From Diabrotica undecimpunctata (lineage: Eukaryota; Arthropoda; Insecta; Coleoptera; Chrysomelidae): a stretch of 64,000 nt of DNA. The stretch spans positions 67,704,141 to 67,768,140 of the forward strand of contig NC_092809.1 of NCBI RefSeq assembly GCF_040954645.1, in the 5' to 3' direction. How positions within the stretch are numbered: position 1 is the first letter of the stretch; each line of letters starts with the position of its first letter. Positions 21,045 through 31,039 of the stretch are shown here, one piece after another. The notes beneath the pieces were generated by a model. It worked only from the letters and a program-made list of their open reading frames with translations. It was not told the DNA's origin and searched no databases. A program made the translations under genes and the position numbers.

Positions 21045-23725
21045 TGCAAGCAAATAGGGGATACTTGAGGATAGGCTCCTGGAATCCAGGAGGCATAAGG
21101 ACCAACCAGAATATACTGGACGAACTGGTCAATAGATACGAAATGGATGTCGTAGCAATACAAGAAACAAAACTTACAAACAACATAAGTATAAAAATCC
21201 CAGGATACGACATATATAGGAACGACAACACAGCAAGATCAGGTGGCACAGCAATCTTAGTGAAAAAAGGCATAGAACACATCAGAATAATAACACCGCA
21301 ACTAAATACTATGCAAGCAACAACAGTAAGAATACAAATGAGGCAAGGAGAAGTCAACATTACCTCCGCCTACGTAAGACCACAAGATCTACTGATCGAC
21401 GACGACCTGAACACGTTCTTAAATAACGAACCCTCAATAATAATAGGAGACCTAAACGCAAGATCCCCTAATTGGAACGACAGAGCTACGAACAGAAATG
21501 GAAGACTATTAAATACCTACATCGAAAATAATGAAGACATTATGGCAATGGGCCCAACAGACCCTACTCACTATCCAGGAAACGGACTTCCCACACACAT
21601 AGATATAGTAGTAGCAAAAAACCTAGGACTACAAACAGAGTTACAAACATTAAACGAAGGCACAACCGACCACAATCCCATCCTATTAGAACTAGGTACG
21701 TGGGAGGAAGAAAGCTCAATCAGAAGAATTAAAAAGAAAACAAAATGGACAAACTTTAAGAGACTCGTGAGCACTGGAATAAATACAGTTCCAGTGATAG
21801 AAACCCCACGAGAAATAGAAGACAAAGTCCTAGAGTTGGAAAACATCATCCAACAAGCGCTCAGAAACAGCACCACAGAAGAGGAAGTAGAAATGCATTC
21901 TGGAAGATTTAAGGATATACCACAAGCAATAAAAGACTTGATAAGGGAAAAGAACAGAGCAAAGCAAACAGCAAGAAGGACAAGGAATCAGGCAGACAAA
22001 AACAGATCAAACAGACTAAACAGAGAGGTCAAAACAGCACTACAACAACACCGTAGTGAAAGCTGGGATAATCACATAAGAGATATGGAAGAACAAGGAC
22101 CACACATGCAAAACCTCTGGAGACTCCAGAGGATTTTGAGAACCGACAGAAAACCAATCCCCCCACTACACGGGGAAAATGGAATCGTATACACCATAGA
22201 GGAAAAAGCAGAGGTAATGAGGAGTACTCTCGAGAGAGAGTGTACATTAAATTACCACCCAGACGAAGACATCGACTTCATAGAAGAAGTCGAAAGACAA
22301 AGAGAAAGACCTGATAATCCAAACGAAATTATCCCTCATACAACACCAGAGGAGATAAACGAACTGATCAAAAACAGCTCGCCGAAAAAAGCACCCGGAC
22401 CTGACCAAATCACCAATAGGGCACTAAAATACCTACCAGCGAGAGCTATAGTATACTTAACTAACATCATTAATGCAATGCTAAGATTCAAGAAATTCCC
22501 GAACAGATGGAAAGAGGCCCATGTCATAATGTTACCAAAGCCCGGAAAAGACAGCACATTCCCGCAAAATTACAGGCCAATAAGCTTACTACCTGCAATC
22601 AGTAAGATTGTAGAGAGAATCATACTCAGCAGATTACAAGCGGAAACAGATAGACTAGAAATAATACCTGAAGCCCAATTCGGCTTCAGATCAGAACACT
22701 CCAGTGAGCTACAAGTGCTCAGACTAACAGAGTACATAGCAGCTGGATTCAACGATAAACAATACACAGGAGCAGCCTTCCTTGACGTAAGCAAAGCATT
22801 CGACAGAGTCTGGCATAAAGGACTAATATACAAAATGAGAAGATACGGGTACAGTGGAGCAATGACAAGGCTGATCTCGTCGTACTTGAGCAACCGACGT
22901 TTCAGAGTCCGGATAGGACAAGTCCTATCCGAACTCGGGAACCCGGAGGCTGGAGTGCCACAGGGAGCGGTACTGTCACCCCTACTGTACTCAATATACA
23001 CAGCAGACATACCTAGAACACCAGGTACACTATTAAGCCTATATGCCGACGACACAGCGATAGCGGCCAAACATAGAAACATAGACACTGCGGTGAATAA
23101 CCTCCAAACAGCACTAGACGACATAGAAGAATGGAGTTTAAAATGGAAAATAGCAATAAACTCCGATAAGACACAGGCTGTACTTTTCAAAAAGCGGCAT
23201 CAGCAACCAGAAGAACAGGTAACTGTGCAAGACAATCCCATTGAGTGGAAAAGCGAAGCCAAATACCTCGGAGTAATTATGGATAAAGGACTAACATTCA
23301 ACAAACATGTAGAAGCCACAGTACAAAAGGCAAACATGGCAAGAGCTTCTGTAAGAGGACTAACAGGGAGGAAAAGTAAACTCAGACTAAAAACTAAGAT
23401 AAGACTAATAAACAGCATAATACTGCCCATACTGACATATGCATCCCTCGCCTGGGGACATGTATGCAAAACATCAAAAAAGAAAATACAAGCGGCTCAC
23501 AACAACAGCCTTAGAGAAGCAGTCAACGTACCAAGATACGTTGCAGAAAGATTTCTCTTCAGAGAATTGCAACAAATCAGAGTGACAGACACGATGAAAG
23601 AAAAAGCCAGGACAAAGTTTGCAGATATAGAGAACCACCCCAACTACATACTTAGAGAGATGATGAGGTATGACGCTTTCCACAGATGGAAGCACAAAAG
23701 ACCAAAACAACAAATAGTAGAATAA
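21044..23725 (+). CDS. Jockey ORF2, endonuclease-reverse transcriptase, intact
   Basis: 893 codons without interruption. The N-terminal APE-type endonuclease has SWNPGG (Asn), QETKL (Glu), GDLNARSPNW (Asp/Asn), THIDIV and TDHNP (His), with all catalytic positions present. The RT has APGPDQITNRALK, KPGKDSTFPQNYRPISLLPA, FGFRSEHSS, FLDVSKAFDRVWH, GVPQGAVLSPLLY and the catalytic SLYADDTA, followed by thumb motifs and a normal C-terminus. There is no RNase H, as expected for jockey. No ATG precedes the endonuclease motif (the first in-frame Met is residue 34), so initiation probably uses the GTG at 21044 within TAGTG, overlapping the ORF1 stop. Confidence 0.95.
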   Translation: MQANRGYLRIGSWNPGGIRTNQNILDELVNRYEMDVVAIQETKLTNNISIKIPGYDIYRNDNTARSGGTAILVKKGIEHIRIITPQLNTMQATTVRIQMRQGEVNITSAYVRPQDLLIDDDLNTFLNNEPSIIIGDLNARSPNWNDRATNRNGRLLNTYIENNEDIMAMGPTDPTHYPGNGLPTHIDIVVAKNLGLQTELQTLNEGTTDHNPILLELGTWEEESSIRRIKKKTKWTNFKRLVSTGINTVPVIETPREIEDKVLELENIIQQALRNSTTEEEVEMHSGRFKDIPQAIKDLIREKNRAKQTARRTRNQADKNRSNRLNREVKTALQQHRSESWDNHIRDMEEQGPHMQNLWRLQRILRTDRKPIPPLHGENGIVYTIEEKAEVMRSTLERECTLNYHPDEDIDFIEEVERQRERPDNPNEIIPHTTPEEINELIKNSSPKKAPGPDQITNRALKYLPARAIVYLTNIINAMLRFKKFPNRWKEAHVIMLPKPGKDSTFPQNYRPISLLPAISKIVERIILSRLQAETDRLEIIPEAQFGFRSEHSSELQVLRLTEYIAAGFNDKQYTGAAFLDVSKAFDRVWHKGLIYKMRRYGYSGAMTRLISSYLSNRRFRVRIGQVLSELGNPEAGVPQGAVLSPLLYSIYTADIPRTPGTLLSLYADDTAIAAKHRNIDTAVNNLQTALDDIEEWSLKWKIAINSDKTQAVLFKKRHQQPEEQVTVQDNPIEWKSEAKYLGVIMDKGLTFNKHVEATVQKANMARASVRGLTGRKSKLRLKTKIRLINSIILPILTYASLAWGHVCKTSKKKIQAAHNNSLREAVNVPRYVAERFLFRELQQIRVTDTMKEKARTKFADIENHPNYILREMMRYDAFHRWKHKRPKQQIVE

Positions 23726-24534
23726 AATAAAAAAGTACTAGAGAGAAAATAATACCAGAGAGAAAAAATAAAATACTAGAGAGAAAACAAAAACACCAGA
23801 GAGAAAACACCTCAAAAATAACAACAACGCACACAGAAGACAGTTCGTAGCTCAAAACACCAAAGACTATCGCAAAGCACAGAGTGGGCCCAGTTGCCTA
23901 TAGACGATAAAGTCTATATTGTTATATTGTTTATATATATATATATTTTCAATGTTATAGTATGGACTTTACACTAATTCTGATTTTTTGTTTCAGGGCC
24001 ACCTACAAAAAAAATCATAAAAAACACAAAAAACCGGCTTCGGCCACCAAAAAAATTATAAAAATACTAACAAAAACCGGCGTAAGCCACCAAAAAAATT
24101 AACAAAAACCCCAAAACCCGGGCACGTAGGGCCCAACCCCTTGAGCACCAAGTCGCCGAACTGAGCCTAGGCTCAGAGCGGAGACTTGAGGCCCAAGTAA
24201 GCAAATTTAGTTCGCGGATAAGCCACATCATGATAACAGGATCATAGCGACAATTCGCTGTCCTGAGTTTTGCAATCGGTTAGGAAACCATGTTGGGGTT
24301 CTATTACCCAGGACCTCCACATGAAGAGCATTTGGCTGATAGTTGTGCCCCTATCGCGCATCAGAGTGCTATAGGGGGGAAAGGGATGGTCTAGAGCATT
24401 GGAGCGCGGTGGGGTGACTCCTGTATATACTCGAGTTAACACACCTCGCTCCAATGAATTGTTACACCCGAACGTAATTCTTAGGGGTGAACATGTCTCA
24501 TAGGCTGGGTTTAATCAAATTGCTTGCTTGCTTG
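23726..24534 (+). other. Jockey 3' untranslated region with tandem repeats and (CTTG)n tail
   Basis: Begins with repeated ATACTAGAGAGAAAA-like units (about 23725-23815). Three imperfect copies of an about 50-bp unit rich in ACCGGC...CACCAAAAAAATTA follow at 23998-24115. The end is TTGCTTGCTTGCTTG at 24520-24534, the tail used at target-primed insertion in place of poly(A). Confidence 0.8.
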
Positions 24535-24688
24535 CAACGCGTCGTCAGTTTCTGCTTACAAGCGAAGCATCAACATCTCCAGAAGATGCCAACCCCTAGT
24601 GTTGGCGAAACGTCGAGAACAAATCTCAACAGAAGACAACGGCCCAACAGCCCGAATAAACAGTTTAATAAGATTTATACATAAATTG

Positions 24689-25199
24689 TTTTTCTTTGAA
24701 TTTCAATTTTGCGGAATAAGGTATATCTTTAAATTGAGAGCAAGAGTAAATTTTATGACCCACCTTGTTGCAGTAGATGCAAATTAATTGAAATTGTTGA
24801 TATAAAGTTGGCGCATGTGCTGTCGAATGAGATGAGAAATTTTTTCTGGCATTTTTAAGGACTTGGAAAATTCAAAATTTTCCAGAATTACCGCACGTCT
24901 TTCTAGTAATTTTAGGAAATGATTTAAAGTAGTTATTTCATCGTGATTCCTCTCAGATTCATATGACCAGCGGATTGAAAATCTAAGTCAAATAAATTTT
25001 CGGGTGTTAAATTCGAATACTTTAGTAATAAAAGATTCTTTTGAATTGTAGTGATTAATTTTCGTAATGTGCGTGACTTAAATTAGAAAATAGTATTACA
25101 GTCAAAACTTGCTTGCAAATAAGAATTTATCCAGGCGAATTTGTTTTCGTATCTCTTTCTTAAAATATTTAACGCAATTGCAAAGTTTTCATTAGTTAT
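24689..25199 (-). pseudogene. BEL/Pao gag, second surviving segment with CCHC knuckle
   Basis: The minus strand reads ALNILRKRYENKFAWINSY at the right (just after the hAT insertion), a middle with RNHDEITTLNHFLKLLERRA, then ICIYCNKVGHKIYSC, a CCHC zinc knuckle, up to the Penelope insertion at 24688. These are successive parts of a BEL/Pao gag upstream of the protease. Several stops are present. Confidence 0.72.
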
Positions 25200-26090
25200 C
25201 GGTAAGCCAGTGGCGTAGCTAGCAGGGGTGACACCCAGGGCGGTAATCGATGGTGTCACCCCAAATGCTAAAAATAAAGATTGTTAAAATCAACGAAAAT
25301 CCGATAAACGTATGTTTTGAATATTTAATGAAAAAAATTAAGAAATATTGTTAACGAAATTGCACTATATACCAGTTTATTTTTTTTGTGTTTTACATTA
25401 TGTGAACGAATTAAAATATTTTTTTCTAGAATTAATAAAAGCAAACTCTGAAATCGTATACTTTATTTTTGTTTTCTGTTGTTTGAATTTTAAAAAGGCT
25501 ACAGCTAACCATTTAGAGGCTGTGATATTCGCTGCTTGTAAGTTTCCTCTGAGCCTTGGGATTTCTAATAAAAGGTCTACTTCTGACACCTCTTCATGGT
25601 AAAAGTCACGAAATGTTGGAACAGCTAATTTCAACTATTCACTGCTCATGGAAAGCAAAGTGCGTGCCTTTAAAATCTCGAACAATAAAGCCACATCATG
25701 AATAGACTGATCTGGTTTAGAGTTTTACATTGATTCGGTCAAAACTTTCCAACATATCCTTTTGAAGCTCGGCTCGAAGTGTAAGTCCTGTATAGCTAAC
25801 TCACCATCTATTCATTTTTGATGTCGAATTATTCGTCTTTCGGTGGAAATGTCGTAATCCAAACTTTTTTTTCGTGTCAAAATCTATTACTTCATCTATA
25901 TGACCAAATTTTTCTTTAATATAAAGAGACAGTGCCCATATTTTAATCACTTATTGATCAAGAGTTACGCCTTTAATTTGTAATTCAATCTGACAAAAAT
26001 TTATTTCTCGTAGTACATCATTCGAAAAAAAAAAGATAACAAAGAAATGTAAAATTGCACACAACGGGCATAAGGATACGTGCAGCACCT

Positions 26091-27857
26091 TATCATCATC
26101 ATCATCATCATCATCATCAACTCTATGTGAGTCTTGGCCGCGTTTACTATTTCCCTCCTTTGTTGTCGGTCCTGAGCAGCTATTTCACATTGCTGTATTC
26201 CCATTTTTCATAGATCACTGGCTACTGCGTCCTTCCATCTCTTTTTTGGACGACCAACTGACCTTCTGCCATCGGGCCTTTCCCAGAATGTGGCATTCAG
26301 GAGTCTTTTGTCACTCGATCTTACTACGTGGCCCGCACATCTTATTTGGTTTGCTTTAATATAGCGTACTATCTTTTCATCTCCATATACTGTCTAAAGT
26401 TCATCATTGTGTCTTCTTCTCCGTTCTCCTGTTATTTTTTCAATACAAGACCCACAGAGAGTCCGCATATCTTTCTTTCCAGAACTAGTAATTTTGTCGT
26501 TTCCCACTGGTTCAGAGTCCATGTCTCGCTTCCATGCGTTATTAGGGGACGGAATATTGTCTTGCACACTCTTGTTTTTGTTGGTATTGAGAGTATTTTT
26601 GATTTAAGTACGGTCATTAATGAGTAATATGCTCTGTTTCCTGCAATGATCCTGGCTGACACGTCCTTTTCATATTTATTTTCAGGTGTTACGATCGCTC
26701 CCAGGTACTTGAATTATTTGACGACTTCAAAGTTGTATTTATTGATTGTTACGTTTTGGCTAACCCTTTTTCTAGTGTTTTTCGTAACCACCATATACTT
26801 GGTCTTGTCCTCGTTGACTTTCAGACCAACTTCCTTGGCTCTGTTTTCGAATAGGGTGTTCTTTTGCATCTCTGGTGGATTGTGCAATTATGTCCACGTC
26901 ATCCGCAAACGCCAATAGTATTTTTGATCCTTGGGCGCCCTATCCGTTTGTCAGTTGTAGTTGAGCTTTCCTTACCGCATGTTCCAGTGCAAAATTAAAT
27001 AGCAGAGGGGCGAGAGGATCTCCTTGTCTAAGCCCGGTGTCAATGAGGAATTCCTCCGACGTGGTGCTGACAATTCTAATCCGTGCGGAAGCGTTCTCTG
27101 TGCTCACCTGTGGTAATCGTACCAGCTTTCCAGATACTCCCATTGCTACCATGGTCTCCCACAATGTTTCTTTGCTAACATCGTACATCGCGGTTATATT
27201 CCCAGTTTTTTTCTAACACCTGGCGTAGGACGAATATCTGGTCTACGGTTGACCTTCCCGGTCTGAATACACTATGGTAGTCGCCTATTATTTTCTCTGC
27301 GTATGGAGTTAGCCTTCTAGATAGTATTATGGATATAATTTTGTATGTTGTATTGATTAACGATATTCGTCTATAGTTCCGACATATTTATTTGTCTCCC
27401 TTCTTGTGGATAGGTACTATATGGCTTTCATTCCAGTATTTCGGTATTTCTTCTCTTTCCCAGAGTTCTCTTATAAGATGATATATCTCAAGGTGGAGGT
27501 TTTCTCCCCCCTTTTTTTAGTAGTTCCGCCTGTATGTCGTCTGGACCTGGGGCTTTATGGTTTTTTAGGAACGAAATTGCGGACTTTACTTCAGCTAGTG
27601 TGGGTCCTGGTATTTCAGGTTCGGCTAACTGGTATTGTCTTTGTTGCCCTGTCGTTGTGGGTTTTTCTGTATTTAAGAGTTGCTTAAAATACTTTCTCCA
27701 TTGGCGGCTTATCTCCTCTTTGGCTGTGAGCAATTGTCCTGCATCATCTTTTATAAATCTTGGGCTGTTGATCGTGTTGCCCTTCATTGTTTTTAGGTCC
27801 TTATAAAACTGTCTAGACTGACCGGTTCTATGTTCCTCCTCCAGTTGCTGTATGCTG
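26091..27857 (-). mobile_element. RTE-like element with (GAT)n tail and 14-bp TSD
   Basis: Minus strand; the 3' end is (GAT)n at 26091-26118, unlike the (GAA)n tails elsewhere. Flanks TACGTGCAGCACCT (26077-26090) and TACGTACAGCACCT (27858-27871) differ at one base. It is inserted in the hAT transposase after DTRGA and that frame resumes cleanly. It holds an RT of about 590 codons in several broken frames. Confidence 0.9.
26120..27857 (-). pseudogene. RTE-like reverse transcriptase (GAT-tail family)
   Basis: From the right: RQFYKDLKTMKG (linker), KAPGPDDIQAELLKKGG, a broken middle, TGLRQGDPLAPLLFNFALE, FADDVDIIAQ (catalytic), HGSETWTL, and the end at DRQQRREIVNAAKTHIEL. Three or more frameshifts separate the blocks (27901-27488, 27188-26940, 26662-26432). 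The catalytic FADD is intact but the gene is dead. Confidence 0.82.
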
Positions 27858-28147
27858 TACGTACAGCACCTCTGGTGTCTAAATTTTCTTGTTGATGGCA
27901 TAAGTCCTCAATTGCAGCAACAACACTATTAAACTGTTCTGCCAATACTTTAACTGCAGTATAGTAGGTAGGCACTCCAACGCGTTGTAGAAAGTCGTTT
28001 AACAGATGCTTTATTGTGTTTTATAAGCACTTCCCAGCGGCTAGTGGAAGCAGAAAAAAAACACCCGTCTCTTGAGTGTCTCCCCGAACGGGTGTCACCC
28101 GGGGCGGATTGCCCCTTCCGCCCCACCTTAACTACGCTACGGTCAGT

Positions 28148-28640
28148 AACGAATCTATAAGTTGAAGGCTTTTATTTTTTTAAATAACTCTTTAGGTATA
28201 CAAGTTTCTACCTAAACAAATCTTTAATATTGCCGGAGAAAGATGAAATGTTTATATTAAGATGACGAACTGCTATTGGAGTACTATGAGAACTCTTACT
28301 TGATGCATTAGACTTTAGTTAAGAAGATACAGCTTTTAATTTAATTACATAAGCGGTCAAATCTCTTACAAGTTTGAAATATTCATTTTCTATGAGCTCT
28401 CTATCTTCCTCTCCTGTATCGGCATCTAACACAAGGAATTTAATTTCATTTTGTGCTTTCTCATAATCATGAAATATTTTATGAACTCTACTTAATCTCG
28501 TCTCGAACTGTGTAACATCTAATTCTAAGTGTTTATTAACTATAAGCTACATAAAAATACGAGTAAGAGAAGACTTTTTAATTTTTCTGTACTTTTTGAA
28601 CCTCTTCATTTTTATTAAAGATATTAAAACACTGAAATAT
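28148..28640 (-). pseudogene. BEL/Pao gag, N-terminal segment
   Basis: The minus strand starts near 28620 (MKRFKKYRKIKKS) and goes on with FETRLSRVHKIFHDYEKAQN, LVLDADTGEEDRELIENEYF and NINISSFSGNI, the N-terminal region of BEL/Pao gag (DUF1759-like). It is cut by the hAT element at 28139. The gag continues at 25199, 24689 and 17867. Confidence 0.72.
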
Positions 28641-28742
28641 CTTTAAAACACACAATTTAACGGCTTTAAATGTCTTTAATGTCTTTAAATAACTTTTTTT
28701 CCATAGCTAATGTTAAAGTGTTGCTATAACAAAATTGTTCTG

Positions 28743-28811
28743 AGTAGATAAAGTATCACTTTAACCGCAAGGGTAGATAAAGTGACACTTTAACAGCAAG
28801 AGTAGATAAAA
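28743..28811. repeat. Short tandem repeat, 29-bp unit
   Basis: About 2.4 copies of a unit beginning GTAGATAAAGT and containing CACTTTAAC, with small differences between copies. Confidence 0.8.
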
Positions 28812-29109
28812 TGTTTTAACTTTTTTTTATTCAATAAAATTTACAAATTCAAACACATTAAGGATTAAAAACAACTGAAATTTTACAATTAACATTATAA
28901 GAAATATCTATTTTTGGAGCATCACAACTTGTACTCGTTTGCTTAAATACTTTATTCGAGGTACTGGATTGATTTTATATTGGATACAGAGTAATTCATA
29001 TCCCTAGCAACGGAGCAACACAATTGCGATTTTTGTGCTAAAAATTACAATTTTCTTTGAAATTCTATTTTTCACCTTAACTTGAAGTCTTGCTATAGAA
29101 AAAAATGTT

Positions 29110-29228
29110 GTATTGCACATGACGATAAAATCACATTATCTTCTCGAGCATAATTAGCGTCTCGACTGACGTCTCGACGCTAAAAAACGCTCTCGAAGAT
29201 AAAGTACAATTTTATCGTCTTGTACAAT
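29110..29228. repeat. Imperfect inverted repeat (MITE-like)
   Basis: TATTGCACATGACGATAAAA at the left pairs with the reverse complement of the right end (TTTTATCGTCTTGTACAATA) with few mismatches. Further in, TTATCTTC and AGCGTC/TCGAC also pair. The arms are about 50 bp. Confidence 0.65.
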
Positions 29229-29700
29229 AAATAACTATTAGCCAAATAGGATACTAACAATATAATTGGAATTATCTTACCTAGTTTATTTTGTTGTTGT
29301 AGTGTAGGCTTTATGCAGACCAACTTTCCATAGGCTTTATGCAAACCAATAATATAGTTCGGTGTAGGCCATTTTAAGAACTGAACGAAAGAAATCACTT
29401 TAATATATAATATTTATATTTTTAGATCTATGTCGACAAAAATAAGTTTGACATCGACATTTTTCTAGAAGACCATAAGCGTTTCGCATATACTTTTTAG
29501 GGCATAATAAAACAAAATAAAATAAATGATTGAAGTTTCAACATTATGTGAGTTAAGTTACGTTAAGAGTTTTTAGTCCAATGACTATTAACTACTAGTG
29601 AGTTCATTATTAATAACTAAAACTAAGCCTAGACACCTATTTTCTGTAGGTATGACACGTCAAATAACAGTTTTGTACAATGTAATTTTCATTAAAAGCA

Positions 29701-29778
29701 ATTGCTCTATTATGGCACTAATATTGTGTTTATATAAGATTATATACAAACACAATATTAGTGCCATAATAGAACAAT
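29701..29778. repeat. Hairpin with 31-bp near-perfect arms
   Basis: 29701-29731 and 29748-29778 are reverse complements with one mismatch, separated by a 16-bp loop. The core CTATTATGGCACTAATATTG and its complement are exact. It could be a small foldback element or a transcribed hairpin. Confidence 0.85.
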
Positions 29779-29799
29779 TTCGAAATCTTTTTAATCTTA

Positions 29800-31035
29800 T
29801 CTTAATATAGAAACTTTAATGATGGACGTAACTAATGGACAAAATAAAAAAATATATAGTACTGCTATTCCGCTAATTTATTAGGAAGAAAAGAAAATAT
29901 GAAAGACGTTGAAGATAATATTCGAGTAACATAGATATTTTTTATATATCATGTATGAAAGTCGCTTCTTTTTGCTATTTTTTATGTTAAACTATTGGAG
30001 ATTATTTTTCTAAAAGGAATTATGTTAGTTCTAATAACTTTGCATCAAGTATTTATAAATATTATCCAATAATCTCTTCCTTTTGGTATTTACTATACCC
30101 TCATGCATTTAATAATTCTCGTCTTACTCGAGTATGTGGAATTTAGAGCAAGGAAGTTTCAAATACATAGTCACTCAAATATTCGCCAGAAATATAAAAC
30201 TCGGTTACGGGTTTTTACTGGAAATTCATTTTCTATTGGTGTTGGCTAAGTATGGCAGAAAATATTTCTCGAGTTTAATAACAAACTGCAAAAGAACGTG
30301 TGGAGTTAGTGGAAGTAGTTTTCGAATGAGTAATGGCAAGAGGCAGTGTCGTAAAATTTTTCAAGTATTTTCAACTTAATATTTTGTTCTTTCGTAATAT
30401 ATAGAAGTAATATATAGCTGTTGTCCAAAGTTTTAAACTTTCTGTTTTATTAACACTCAGCGTCATGATTTTTAATAGAAAACTATTCCAAATCTGATTA
30501 AATTATATGGCCCGCAATTGAAAATAATACTAGTAATATGAAACAAAAATGATAAAATGCTCTACACGCCATATTTAATATCAGAACATTAATTAAGAGC
30601 TCTTCTCGGTGACCTAATATTATATTCAAACGAAGTATTATTTTTTACAAAGCGATCCTAATAATTTTACAATAATATAATCCTAATTACAAAGCAAGTA
30701 GGTAGATGTAAGTATTTTCTAACATACTTCTTATTTGCAGTTTTTGATCGCTTTAACAGAATTTATTATACTGGGATATTTTTAACTAACTGGTTAACAC
30801 ATAGAGTGTCACTATGTTTTAAAAAAATTAGGCCCCAGAAGCAATATTTTTTTCGTAACTTTCCGTTTTTGTCTCCTCAATAATATGATTTTTTTGTTAT
30901 TGGATAATGGGTATCCACCATCGCCAGAACTGATAAATGTTTTTTTATGGGGTCATGGTGAACAAATGGTATCCACCAACGATTTCAGACTATTAGAGTA
31001 TGTGGCAACATCTCAATCACGTGCAGAAGACCTGC
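29800..31035. other. Non-coding AT-rich region
   Basis: Short frames only (for example 30134-30379), with no recognisable motif. No repeat structure stands out. Confidence 0.4.
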
Positions 31036-31039
31036 TTGG

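Larger units (their letters stand above)
18842..24534 (+). mobile_element. Full-length jockey-clade non-LTR retrotransposon, apparently intact
   Basis: 5,693 bp with a 5' untranslated region (18842-about 19292), ORF1, overlapping ORF2, a long 3' untranslated region and a (CTTG)n terminal repeat. CAACGCGTCGTCAG is identical at 18828-18841 and 24535-24548 as a 14-bp target duplication, and the Penelope reading frame resumes exactly after it. No stop or frameshift is seen in either ORF. The element therefore looks recently inserted and possibly active. The remnant at 31040-32125 belongs to the same family. Confidence 0.95.
18395..24592 (+). pseudogene. Penelope GIY-YIG endonuclease, right arm, interrupted
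   Basis: The plus strand starts with PLATAGVYRIPCTCGMVYVG, the GIY-YIG signature (GVY and VYVG) with its zinc-type CTC, then jumps through a small deletion to GHIDKSAVAEHALGSG and on to CLRSTTRRQ at 18841. The jockey element is inserted here. The last codons (FLLTSEASTSPEDANP-stop) lie at 24549-24592 or just beyond. The endonuclease would cut DNA for target-primed insertion; no RT partner remains in the window. Confidence 0.82.
17887..24671 (+). mobile_element. Penelope-like element with two inverted GIY-YIG arms, split by jockey
   Basis: Left arm on the minus strand (18388 down to 17887) and right arm on the plus strand (18494-18841, continuing 24549-24671) are almost identical and face away from a 105-bp centre (18389-18493). 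The sequence GATTTATACATATAAATTG at 17868-17886 and GATTTATACATAAATTG at 24672-24688 flanks the whole as a target duplication differing by two bases. The reverse transcriptase is absent, so the element is 5'-truncated. The left arm also carries an extra 3' tail (TTAGACGATGGCCGTGAAAG, reverse complement near 17890-17920). Such inverted partial copies are known for Penelope elements. Confidence 0.85.
25208..28139 (-). mobile_element. hAT-like DNA transposon, decayed, split by an RTE insert
   Basis: Left end CAGTGGCGTAGCTAGC and right end (read inverted) TAGCGTAGTTAAGG are similar terminal repeats of hAT type. The 8-bp flanks CGGTAAGC (25200-25207) and CGGTCAGT (28140-28147) match at 6 of 8 bases, consistent with an aged 8-bp duplication. 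The BEL gag reading is continuous across it. The transposase is on the minus strand in two halves. Confidence 0.75.
25390..28139 (-). pseudogene. hAT transposase (DUF4371-like), split and broken
   Basis: The first part (about 28010-27872) gives VPTYYTAVKVLAEQF and HQQENLDTRGA. After the RTE insertion it resumes at 26076 with ARILMPVVCNFTFLCYLFFF, then FDTKKKFGLRHFH and LQKDMLESFDRI, and ends with PTFRDFYHEEVSEVDLLLEI and NLQAANI near 25400. The order and motifs match hAT transposases of the DUF4371 group found in insects. The N-terminal finger and the last dimerisation segment are missing or unrecognisable. Several stops. Confidence 0.72.

Noticed and set aside
22570..23190. 206-codon minus-strand frame within jockey ORF2
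   Set aside because: Antisense shadow of a conserved RT; codon bias of the sense strand explains it.
23725..23815. Repeated ACTAGAGAGAAAA units considered as a CRISPR-like array
   Set aside because: Units are contiguous without spacers, in a retrotransposon 3' untranslated region of a eukaryote.
26091..26118. (ATC)n run considered as an independent microsatellite
   Set aside because: It is the 3' tail of the RTE-like element, bounded by a target duplication.
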